Shown one piece after another: positions 12,401 through 25,600 of a stretch of DNA of 64,000 bases; positions within the stretch are counted from its first letter, which is position 1; every line of letters begins with the position of its first letter. The translations under genes were made by a program, and so were the position numbers. This DNA is from Anadara kagoshimensis (lineage: Eukaryota > Mollusca > Bivalvia > Arcoida > Arcidae): assembly GCA_021292105.1 (NCBI GenBank), contig CM037874.1, positions 28,403,083 to 28,467,082 on the forward strand. Reading direction: 5' to 3'. Below the pieces are notes generated by a model. It made no database searches. It saw only the letters and a program-made list of their open reading frames with translations, and had not been told where the DNA came from.

Positions 12401-15400
12401 GTTTCCCGAATCAATTTTTTCATATTGCACACTTTGTCACATGACGCTGTCGTGTATGACGTCATATGATTGTTGTCGACGTCATCGCTGTGTTGTTTGT
12501 CATATTGCACTAGTTCTTATATCCATTTACAAGATTAATGTATTGTACAACAAAATGGTATTTTACATGAAATACTTGACGGAAGTAAACGAAATTTATT
12601 TTGCTATATAATAAAAGGGTTATTCAACTGATATTGTGAAATATTCTCCCTCGTTGACTCGACATTTGAACGAGCTTGTGCAAATGTCGAGTCAACTCGG
12701 GACAATATTTCACAATATCAGTTCAATAACCCTATATTATCGAGAAACTGTACATGTAATTGGAAGCAATATAACAACGATTCATGATAATAAAAATATA
12801 TCTATGTTAATTTGGAACATTTAAAACAACGATAATTATGTATTTATGTATGCCAACAGAAATGCCCTACTAATTTAATAAACGAACCGATGTATATAAC
12901 ATTCAATCTTAGTATCATCCACCCTTGTACACTAACTGATAACACTTGGAAAACTCGGTTAAAAAGTCGCCCTAATGCCACACAGAGGTAGATAGTACTT
13001 ACTTGCTTTCCTTCTTTGAAGGTGTCGCACTTATTTAAATGATGTTCATAATTAGCTTCCTTGAGCATAATAAATATTGGCGATATTTCATCCACCTTTT
13101 TTGTTAAGTAAATCATAACGAATAATGGAACTATTAATTTTTCTATATCTTAATTGGTATTATTTACATACATATATTTTTGAACTATTGGCGATTAAAA
13201 TTCAGATATATACTACAGATTATTTTGAATTCCCAAGTATCACATTTCGCGTGTCGAATCCTAAGCGTCATTTCGCGAATATTTAAATTTGCGATCACAA
13301 TCCATTTAAATAAAGTGAAACTTCCCTAAACCGGACACTCTCTAAACCGGACAACTCTCTATTCCGGACACCGGACAAACTTTTCAGTCCCAAGTTGCTT
13401 ATGTCCTTAAAATTGAACCTCTCTAAACCGGACGATTTTTTTTAAATTTCTTGTTTTTCCTTTTTTTTTAAATAGATTATTTTTAAACAGATTTATAAAA
13501 ATATTCAATTACGTACACTCAAAAATTATATTTTTTAGTCCTTTTTATTCTTAATTAAAATATTTCGTATTTAATATAATTAATCATGTAATTATTTTTA
13601 AATATTTTCCATCTGTATATTTTCTTCTGTAATTTCTTTTTGTGATATTCTTTAATCATATCAATTTATTTATTTATTGACACAAGAACTTAAGTTAATT
13701 ACCTCGAAGTACTTCTATTTGAGTTGCTATAGTTGTTTTGTTAACCATAATTATCCAGCAACATTTTATGAATAAAAGGGAGGTAAAGTGTCAACACTAT
13801 TGTTGTCCTGTCAGGGATTACTGATGGCAGTGTAGTTTGCCTTAAGTACTCTAATTATATTCCTATTAAGAAAGTAAATTTAAAGTGATATAAGACCAAT
13901 CAACGCTTCTGGATATAGAATATTATATAAGACGTATATGCCACATTAACATGTACAGTCTTGTTGATAATGGCTTCTGTGACATGTATCACATTGAAAG
14001 TCCATTTCAAGTTAAAAGCCTCCAGCGAAAAAAAGTTTCACATAGACTATTAGTTTTTTAGGATGTGTTAAATCAGTTTCATTATAGACATATCTGGCTT
14101 CATTGATGTTTTACCTCAATCTGATTAATTAATTATCAATTAAATTATTAAATTAAATAATTAAATTATTAATTAGCACATACATTGTATTGTGTAACAC
14201 ATAAGATAATGTTTAACCAGCGACATTTAATACAGATATATCCGGTTCATTCTAGGTTTTTAAGTTAAGGGGAGATAATCCAAGATAAAATATCAAAACC
14301 TCCCTAAACCAGACACCTCCCTAAACCGGACAAAATCTATGGTCCGAAGCTTGTACGGTTTAGAGAGGTTTCACTGTATTAAAATATGAGAGTGATAAGC
14401 AATTATGTCCCTTTCATACTACGTAATTTGGCTCTTTAAATTTTGCGAATATTCGCGTGATATATGATTTAGCGTTTGAAAGTCATCGCGAAATTACGCG
14501 TTCATAAATCTTTCGCAATTAAAAGTAATCTTTAGTAATTTGGTTTTTCCTTTTGCAAAGTTCATGTTGTTCAGTTACAAATTTCTTTGTATCGAGTGTC
14601 GAAAATTATGGAGTAATAAAGAAAGAAATTTGTAACTGAACATCAAGCACTTTTTTCCTAGTTCGATAAGAAACTTTTTGCCACTAGTCTACCAACTATA
14701 ATTAATACCACTGATTTTCCTTTTTAGGTTTGCATTTGAGTGCAACAAATGGTTGTCGCTGCATTGTGAAGATGGTAAGATATGGAGACGCTTACACAAA
14801 GACTCATTTGAAGAAGTAGACCATTCCGTTTCCCACTTGACTGCTCACAAATTGTTTGATGATCACCTGTGGCTGTCAATATCAAAACGGCCGAATTTCA
14901 GTCGATTTACCAGAGTGCAAAGACTATGGACATTGATGGCTTTGCTTTTTCTATCCATGGTGACATCTGCAATGTGGTACAATACCGGACCGGAGACAAG
15001 TGGAAAGTCCATATCTTTGGGACCATTCGAAATCAATTTTAAACAGTTATACGTTGGAGTTATGTCGTCTGCTATAGCCATTCTTCCAAGTTTGTTGATA
15101 GTTATATGCTTCAAGAAACGAAAATTTAAGGACGAAAACAAAAGTAAATCAAACGAGAAGTATGAAGAGAAATCAGAAAAACTTGAAGAAAAACAAGTTG
15201 AATCAGGATGTCGCCTGCCATGGTGGATGATTTTTTTCGCTTATTTCTTGGTATTTGCGTGTATTTTTACCAGTGCAACATTTACTTTCTTGTATTCTCT
15301 GGAATGGGAAGGGGCAAAGACTTTAGATTGGCTATTTGCATTCTTTTTTGGAACAACACAAAACGTATTCCTGCTTGAACCACTCAAGGTAAATTATAGT

Positions 15401-18400
15401 TTTGCTGACATAAAGTCCCTCAATTTTTATTGTGATATAGATTTGTTTAAGTTTTGATGTTGCCTCTTACAATAATTATTCTTTCAAATTTATTTAACGT
15501 AAAATGAGTTATAAAAAAGCATCTGAATATGTGTGCTACTGTTTCACAATCAAAATATACTCAACATTTCATTTTATACCACTATTTCTATTTTGTAGGA
15601 AATTGCTGTTTCATTCGTCATTGTGCTGCTGGTATGAAAACAGAAGACAAGTTAATTTGATAACATCTTTTCTCTTTTGTAGGTAATTGTTGTTTCATTC
15701 GCTATTGCGCTGATATGTAAGCGGAAGACAAGCAGCGATGTTCCCGAAATAGCACCAACAACGCTGTTCTCTCAACAAGATAATGTTTCAGCGACAAAAG
15801 AGAGTAAAATAAGTAAGCATAACATAAGACATCCTTCTTAACATACGAAATATTTTCACTGTAAATTTGATGCAAATAACTTCTACACTTTCGGAAAATA
15901 TCAATGTAGCATCTATGTATTCTGACATTGTCTAAAATGCTGTAAAATAGAAAAAGCTGCATACTTACCAATAAACAATATGCAATATGTAAATCAGTCA
16001 TGAACATTACAAAATATCAATGAATCAGAGTATATATTGTGTATGTTATTTTTATTTAGATTGTTTTTGTAATGATTTAACTCCTTATTGAAATATTTTA
16101 ATCGTCATTGAACAATGGAAGTTCACGTGTCTAACCTGACTTGTTAGTTCCAAAGTTTTTACTTCGCTCTGGATTGTGATTCGGACATAGATTAGTACGT
16201 GTGTTTTTATAAAGAAACACGGTTTCTGGTATATATTAGGAAATTAAAGATTAAGTTTATATATGTATTCACACCAGTGCCGTTTGGCGATTATCATATG
16301 AAGTTAAAAAGATTTACAATAATTGCCTTTTCAGGTCTGTCAATGATTAAAGCTCCGAACACAAAAGACGAGACATATGAAATGAAAGTCCTTCGTAAAA
16401 AGTCACAATTTGATAGAAAACTAGAGGAGCAGTACAAAGATGCGTTTATAAGAGTGATGTACATTGTAATGCTGTGTGTCATATGTTCACATAATACAAT
16501 ATTCCTATCGTATTACCAAAACGAACAATTTAAAAACTCGCTTAATATTTCTGCCAAGGTAAGTTCACGAGGCTGTATTTTTAGTTAAATTGGGATATAT
16601 TATCTAGACTAGAATTTCTGTAGTATGAAACTAATAAGGTGTATTGTAACTTTCAAATTGACAGGACAGATAACACTTCCAATCAAAATTAGCTATTTTG
16701 TTTTGACCCACCAACCATTCTACAAAAAGATCTCACTTAGTTTTATATATTTCATATAGCAACATAGGACACTGAATTATACATGCATGAAAACTATTGA
16801 ACTGAATGGTTTTATATCAGGTGCTATATATAATTTAACCGTTTTGCTGCTTTTGACACAAAATAAAACGATAAATATGTTTATGGTATAAAATTATTTG
16901 TACCAATTTTTCTATACCAAATACATTTGTATCATTATTGAACATTCAATTCAAATTTCAACAGATTTAACTCACTTGAGTAATTATTTTATTTGATATT
17001 TTGATGATTTGAGTTTTTAAAGAAAGACAATTAATTTTTTCTTGTTATTTGTTGCAATAAATGTAGTATTTTTATATGTGTAGCTAAACAACACACAAGA
17101 TGTATGGGAATGGCTTAAAGATTCATTTATACCCAACACATTTCCAACTACTGATTATAACGAACATGCTAGGCCCTCTTATGATCAGAGGTTTATGTAT
17201 AATGGATACAATTATCGGCTAGGACCAGTGCGGATGCGACAGGTCCGGATCAAAGGTAGACATTTATATCTCAACTTTATTATCTAACAAAAATATCAAT
17301 ATATTAATGTATCATTTTTAAGAAAGTAAGATAAAAAAATATAAATGAATGAAAAAATGGTTTATGGATAATATATGCATATTTATGGCTAGCCGTTTGT
17401 TAAGCAAAGGTTTGATATTTCCAATTAAGTATTAAAGGGAAACTGAAGTCTAGGGGATTATGACCAAAATCGATAGTTATAAGTACAATATTAATAATAA
17501 AATTCAAAAAAATAAAAAATGATTCCATTAAGATATATATTTCGCTATTTGAAAATTGCCGAAAATCATCGCCGCAGCTCTTTTGTGTTAGAGGTGAGAA
17601 GAACATGCCGTGACGTCATGTGTGAACAACTCTCGCCATGCTATCAATAGTGTGATTACAGTATAGTGTAAAAGTTGTTAAAAATATTGTTTAAGTATGG
17701 TTTTGTGTGCGGCCGTTGATTGTAAAAATAATTAAAAAATTATAATAACTTAGAACTTGTCTCTATTTAATCTTATCTTAAAATGAATAATGACCAATAT
17801 CGGCTAAATCATGTGCACAGTGATCTATGCATCAACTGACCCAAAATGATAAAATATTCTTTTATTTTTTCACGATAAATCGATAAGATCTCAATTTCTT
17901 AAAAGTAGAATTTACATCCCTTCCTCGCATATAGGAGATTATCAGTAACCTACAGTACCTTTAGATCCTGTCTATTAGACATTCCATCACCGGTAATCAA
18001 GAGGTAGATCTACCTTACAATATACAACATAGATATGAAGATTGATAGGTGTAAATAAATTAAGTGATAAAGTCTTCACGATATCCCATAAATGTAAGTA
18101 TCATTAATTTGGAATTTTAGAACGATGCATTTAAAAATATTTAAATATTTCAAAAGATTGATTAACGAATGTATATATTGATGGGTCGACTGTCGTGACT
18201 GGCGGTATGAAATTAAAATGATTTAAATTAATGAAATATTCCTATTCGTAAATTCAATTTTAAACATCAAAAACTCTTAATTTTAAAAAAAAAAAATTCC
18301 CCGCTTCTCATGTTCTTGACGCGAAGGAAAAAAAGAAAGAAAGAAAAGTCTAACAGTGTGATCTAGTTCAGGACAATTTTGAATGCTGACGGTGAGAGTC

Positions 18401-19628
18401 CGTCGAGGCCAGTCCTTTATAAAAAAATTGTATAAATCTACTTTTGAATTAATTTCCATACAACGACGTTTTCAATTAGACTTGACTACAAATTTCATTA
18501 ATCTCTTAAAAAAACTAAAATAAAGTACAATATCCACGGTATGTATCATTTACTATGTTATACTGCTGTTTTTGTTCACCATATCATTTCATAATTTCTG
18601 CTACTTCGTCTGTTTCACATCTTGATATAAATGAAATTATCTTGACTACGATTTTGCCTTACAAGTTATAACATATTCAGATATAAAATGGAATTATCAG
18701 GACATGGATTATACAATTCAAGCAAATATTATAGCTAGCGTCATCTTGATATAAATAAAATAATCTTGAGATATATAATACAATCCAAGTAATAATTATT
18801 GACACGACTGGTGACATCTTGATATAAGTGAAATCATTGTGAGATGTGAAGATACTTACATGTAAGTACAAATAATTAATACATGTATAAACTAAAGAAA
18901 ATGTATTGTCCAATTTTCATTAGTTTTAAAAGGACACCTTATTTCCCGGTTCCAATGGTACACATATATAAAGAAATTGGGAAACAATTATAACTTGGAT
19001 TTACAACATAGTTGCTATATTCTGAAAGAAACGCGTCTCTTATTTTCCAAACCATACACAGGATGAAATAACTCCCCTGTTTATTGTGTAACCAGTAGGT
19101 GATCTGACGATGAAACGCATTGAAAATAAAAATTAAAAAGTGAAATTAAATCCTTGGCTCAGAACAATTGTGTGGCGGAAAGGGCTCAATAGTTGGTCAG
19201 GTGGCCCAATCGGTATGGGTCTTAAGCTTGTTAGTATTGTGAAGGTCCCGGGTTCGAGTTCCGGTTACGCCGCTGTTTTTTCTTTTTTTTTTCCTGTTAT
19301 ATTTGGGGAATCATCCTACCCTGGGCATTTGCTGACCAATAAGTTGGTTCCAGGGGTGGAACCCGCTGGTTTCGATTCAAGAGAGTTGAATAGAAAAAAA
19401 GATGGGAGGAATGTGGCAGACCGTGTAGCTCAATCGGTAGAACGTCCCGCTAGTATTAGGAGTCCCGGTGTAGCGGCTGCATTTTTCTCTTTCCTGTTAG
19501 TACATCAAAAGTAGCTAACCCCTCTTCTGATTTATAAATGCTTGTTATTCTTTTTTTCTTACATAATTATTATTATCATTAATATCATTTTAATGCATAT
19601 TAACATCATTTTCTGGAAGGACCTATTT

Positions 19629-19668
<40 letters not shown>

Positions 19669-22600
19669 TATACGTATTTGTTATAAATAAATATAAGCAA
19701 AAGTCTGAAATAATTATTGTGAAAAATGATGTTTTTAAAAATTCTCTAAAAATTATAGATATTTGTAAATTATGAGACTATCAACATCTTAAAACAAGGT
19801 GTGTAGATACACAACCACTGAAGCAGTTATAGGGTTGGTAAATATACAGGAAGTGTCAATATACCTGTCTCGTTAGTTAAGTTTATTAGGTAAACTCCGA
19901 TATACAACTAGTCGATCAATATTAAGGGTTTAATTACAGGTGACTATAATAATAATAATAACTTTATTCTCATAAACCGTAATTTTTTTTTTTTTTTTTT
20001 GATTTTCATGACTGGCCATGGTTAATGTCTTCTTGTCTTATGTTGTTTCTTGCAATCGTTGCTAATCGCAAAACTTCTTGGTTGAAATGCACGATCTCAA
20101 GGTCAAAGCTGTCAATTATACATTTTTAAATAAATTGCAATTTTTAATTTTGTCTTTGATCTGTACGATTTCTGTGCAGCAAATGCATTCCCTCTAAGTG
20201 TTCATTGCTCGGTAGTTTCATTATATGTCCCAAACCTACAAACGATGATCATTATCTATAACTTCGTATGAATCCGATTTGAATAAATTCTCTGGTTCAC
20301 TTTCAGTTCCCTAATATTCTGACTCAAAATCGAAAAGATAATACGCCCTTTCTAATAATATGGATAAGTAACAACTCGTAACATGCGACACTTCTGTATA
20401 TATAAGCAGTAGTTAGAAAGAGTGGTTTGTTCACACATGACGTCACAACTTGTTTTCGTACCTCCCGATTGAAGAGTTCCAAAATGGCCCAAGGTTACGA
20501 ATTTTGATTTTTTAAACTTCTATATCTTTTTTATTTCGGCGAATAAAATGGTGAAATTTTCAATATTATAATAATTTACCATAAATTTTCATATTTTGGT
20601 CAAATTGGCTAGACTTCAGTATCCCTTTAAGTTTTTTCATTGATAAAAATATCTGTTTTCAATTATAACAGTACAGGGACCCATTTCGATAGAAAGCATT
20701 CAACATTGCATATAAGAACAATTTGCCCCCTTAGACATTCCTACTTGTGCAATAACTTTACATTTTGATTCAACGTCACACAAAAAAGGCCTACATATAT
20801 TAAATTTTGTATAATGGAAATATAAAGATTCATCTTTATAAATGCCTGCTTATCTTTTTGAACGTTTAGGTTCGTGCGCAGTGCCTGATCAAATTTCACC
20901 GTATGTTGAAATATGTCCGCCTGACTATGATATAATAAACGAAGAAAAGGAAAACTTTTGTAGAGGTAATAATGCATTGTAAACTGTGATAAAAAACTGA
21001 ATTAGCGGGATTGCGTTAATTCATTTTGTAGTCAGGGCTCCATTAGGTAAATAAATTCTCGTCTCTTTGCTTTGTGTATTCGTATTGTAAAGTGTTCTTG
21101 ATTGACTTCTTCCAAGTTATATTTTACTGTTTCAAATCCTTTACATTACATATTATACCAGGTTTAATATACTATACATATATAACATAAAGTTATTCTG
21201 AACAGTAACTTTTCCTCATTCGGAATATTTTAATAATACAAATTCAATCAATACTGTTCGAAAAAAACTTTCAGATATTTCTGCTTAATATTTCATATTT
21301 TCATACATGTATTTATTTAAACATTTTGAGAAGTTTCCTAATTATCAATTGTATCTTCAGGTTGGGTTGAACACGACAGTTCCTGTTTTGATGAAAATGA
21401 TGATATAGACTATAGTTATCTGTATGAAAGCGATTCAAACACATTGCCTTATTACGGAATTTTTGGAGTATATGGCAACGGTGGATATGCAGTTAATTTA
21501 GGACCAAAACGGTCGCTTGCTTTGACGTATGCAAGGGAGTTGATTGAATATGATTATTGGATTGATAACAAAACAAGGGCTGTAATAATTGATGCAGTTT
21601 CCTTTAACGCCAACACCAGATTATTTAGTCACGTTAAAGTTGTATTTGAATTCCCAGCAACTGGTGGTGTTTTTACTAGTAGTGAAATCTGGTCATCCAA
21701 TTTATATCCTTATGTTGAATCGTTGGATTATGTAGTTCTTGGAGTCCAATTACTATTTATAGCTGTGGTTTTTATACGAATTATTATGCTCATCATACAG
21801 GCTGCAAAACTTAAGAAACGTTGCTGTTTCTCCATGAAGATTTGGGTCGGTTTTCTTGATATATTTTTTTCGATAACAGCCATTATATTTTATATACTGC
21901 GTATTGATCAAACGATTTCTGCCTTGGAGAGGATCATAAACAATTATGGTGAGTATCATCACACAAACATGAAGGAATGTGAAAATTGTAGTTCATTAAA
22001 TTTATTGTAGGAATGAAGTTAACTTACCTTTTTGTTATGGAAATAAGAAAAAATTGGACATTTTGCTGAACGAATTATGATATGTGTCCAATTTCTTCAT
22101 ATTTCCATAACAACAAAAATTAACTTCATTTCTTATAATTCAATTTATAGAATTTTCAACAATACATCAATAATTTACAATATTGCCGTAGCAAGTATAA
22201 AAGCTTCGCTATGGCATAGAAAACCAAATGCCTCTGAGTCATCCATAATAAGATGACGTCATTGAGTTGAAAATTGAATTATCAGATAAACAATCGAACA
22301 TATCAAAACAAATAAACACGATAACACAAATTGTACATAAAATGTGAGAACGTTACTTACATGTAAAATCTTGGTATGTTTGTTTTTCATGTTTTTTCAT
22401 GTGTGTCATAATGACACGGGTATTGAACCAATCTTCATCGTTTATACATTTAAAGTAGGTTTTTTATTGTTATTCGAACAAGGACTGGTACATTTTTGTA
22501 CTGGATTAATTTCGTATGAATATCAAACACTGATGTATGTGTTTACCCTTTACTTCAAAACAATAATGGAACACGAAATTTACAATACATTATATACTTG

Positions 22601-25600
22601 TATAAAATTAAACCTTTTGGTATAGAAGATAAACAATTACAATTGCATTCGACGTATTTTCTTACTGTTAAACAATTTTGAAATTAAAATATACAATTAA
22701 AGTAGCGTTTTCCGAATATGTACAAATTACGAAAAAAAACAATATTGATGATTGTTAAAAAAGTTTCTCATTATGGACAATGGGGGTTTCGACAAGGGGG
22801 GTGATCTATAGCGCTTACGAATCGCATTGTCTCTCATCGCCCATTTTCGATCCCTACTCAGGTACATGCTAGTTTAAGAAATTTGTCATTTCGCTTATCG
22901 AAGGTCGGTGAGGCCCCCACCTCTTTTCCAGAACTGATCACCTCGTTGCAAGTGTACCGGGACATAAAATACCATTACTATGTGCGACTCATTATTGATA
23001 ATAAATGGTAATAGAAATCATGATGAGATTTAATTGAAGATTAATACTCATAATTTCACGTTAATTTTTCTATTACACTATTTCAGGTAATTTCGTTTCT
23101 TTTGAATTGGTGTACGTGTTTGATTCTATTTACCAAGTGGCGATTGCTGCTGTATTGTTTATAGCCATCATGGATCTGCTACGCCCATTTACATTTAACT
23201 ATTACATTTATTTAATGCGGACATCAATTCGAATAGCATACCCTACAATTGTCACATATATGATAATGTTAGCAGTTCCAGTGACAGCTTTTGCAATTCT
23301 TTTATATTTTTTGATCGGAAATATGGACTTAGAATTCAAGGATATACAAACATCACTCCTGACAATGTGGCGTATGATGCTATGTATGGTAAACTTACAC
23401 AGATCAAACGGTATACAGACCGCAGAAGCACAGTTCGTCTTTGGTCTATTCATGGTTGTTGTTGCTATTATCCTATTTAATATGTTTATAAGTATTCTGA
23501 ATGACACATTTGCTGAAGTCAAGGATCAGAAATCAGATAAATTCGAAAAGTTCGATACGGAATTAAATCGCCATTTCTGGAGAAAACTCACAAGTTTTGT
23601 TGTTAACGTCGGATACCGATTCGGAGTGGATTGGTCATATTTGTTAGAAGAAGGTATCTTTTGATTCACTTTTTTAAAATCTATATTAAAAAGTCTGTTA
23701 AAATGAACTTGATGATTTAAGGAAGAGGTCTTCTTGAAGTCTTTATGGATTTCAAATATACATTTAAAGGAAGTGTCATATTAATAAAAAGAATCAGAAA
23801 AAACAACATATTTAGTCCGATTACCTTGATTATTATTACTAAGAATAAAATATTCAGTTGTGTTATCTTACAATCAAAAACAAACATACTTATCCATTTC
23901 CGAATCACAATCCAGAAGCAAAGTAAAAACTTTTGAACTGACAAGTTAGGTTAGACACGTGAACTTCCACCAGGGAAGTGAGGCCGGGTGCTCCGGAAGG
24001 GTAAGCACCTCCTGTTTAGCTAGCTAATATATTCTTTTTACATCTATAGTTGAAATTAATCCTAACTTAATTTTAATGAAAAAAACATAAATTTCAATAT
24101 TACTTTTTACTGGAGAAAATAAGTTTGGAAAAGCAGGAAAAGACAGAAATAATTGAAAAATTTTAGGAATATACAATTGAGATTTTGAGCTAGCGATTGT
24201 TGTTTTTTATGTATTGGAATATATCTCAATATGTACTTAAAAGAATTATGCTTCTCTGCAACTTGATACTTCATCAACGACTTGAAATTGTTTTTATTTT
24301 GTAATTTACCTTGCCAAAAAGATGTTTATTTTTTGGTTTGATATGTTTGCTTTCAAAATTAAAACACATTCCTATAATGTTCCATACTATCAAGGTAAAC
24401 ATTTATCTCTAGGCATATTCTAACATGTGCATGTTTTTCATAATTTCGTTTTATTTTTATAAAAGAAAAATTGGAAAAACTAATGTTTTAAGTCCATCTC
24501 AATCATATTTTGTAGACCTTGAAGATGAGGAAGCTGTGGAGAGTAGGATGTTTGACATTATAGAAAAAGTAAGAGAATTAAAAGAATCAATTGTTTATCG
24601 AAATTATAACAGGTTGTTTATCAAATACACATAATCTTATCTTGACTTTTTGTTACATAAAACGGCTAACGAATTACGACATTTTGTTTAAAATTTATAT
24701 TTTTAAGTACATTTTCCTAGCATTTCTTGTATGCCGATCGTTATATGGTCGAATTTAATTGTGTAACACTTCAATGTTATATTGAAATTATTATATTATT
24801 TTGACCGATACGTTTAATATGAGGATAGTACGAGGGCACTTCAAAAAGTTTTGAGACTAACAGAGGAAAAATAAGAAAAAGCATTATTTTGCTTGTAATT
24901 TTTATTTTAATCCTTCAAAGTACTCTTCTTTAACATGTATACACTTTTCCATCCGAGAAATCCACGATTTGAAAGCAGCAGAGTAGTCGGACTTGGATAT
25001 CCTCTTTAAACACTGATGCACAGCACTACCAAGCTGACTTCGAGAGTTATACCGACGGCCTGCGAGCATCTTTTTTAAAGGCAGGAAAAAGAAAAAAGTC
25101 GCATGGGCTTAGATCTGGTGAATCTGGGATGTGAAAGTTGTATTACTCTTTCATTGTGAAGAAACTGGTACACTACATTACTCTTGTGGGAGGATGCATT
25201 ATCATGGATGATGTGTATGCCTCTTAAACCAGTTCTAGGGCGGAAATTATTATAGTGTTTTTTAACAGACTTTAACACCTTGTCCCTATAAAATATCCCA
25301 GTAACGGATTTACCTGGCAGAGAAGGAATCTGAACAACAGGGCCATTCGAATTGAAGAAGATTGTATACAGAACCTTTTTTGAACTTTGTAGTCGTTTTG
25401 CTATTACAGGTCTAGATTGTCCTTTTTTCAACCACTGCTTATTATTTATCCTTCTTTGGGGCTCAAAATAATGCATCCAAATTTCATCTCCTGTTAGTAA
25501 CTCACTTAATCGCCGAACATCAGTATTTTTGTATATTTTCAATATTTGTTTGCAACTTTTAACTCGTTGTGCTTTTTGTTTTTTTTTGTTAAAAGATGGG

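Larger units (their letters stand above)
17432..20630. mobile_element. Long-TIR element, ~3.2 kb, TTAA at both edges
   Basis: Left TTAAAGGGAAACTGAAGTCT and right AGACTTCAGTATCCCTTTAA are inverse. About 200 bp in, both ends share GTGACGTCATGTGTGAACAA in inverse orientation. The interior is non-coding and holds SINE-like and simple repeats. It fills most of the intron before exon 20870. Confidence 0.6.

Noticed and set aside
14863-15141. Antisense open frame over the TM2-TM3 exon
   Set aside because: Shadow of the + strand coding exon, with no splice or homology support.
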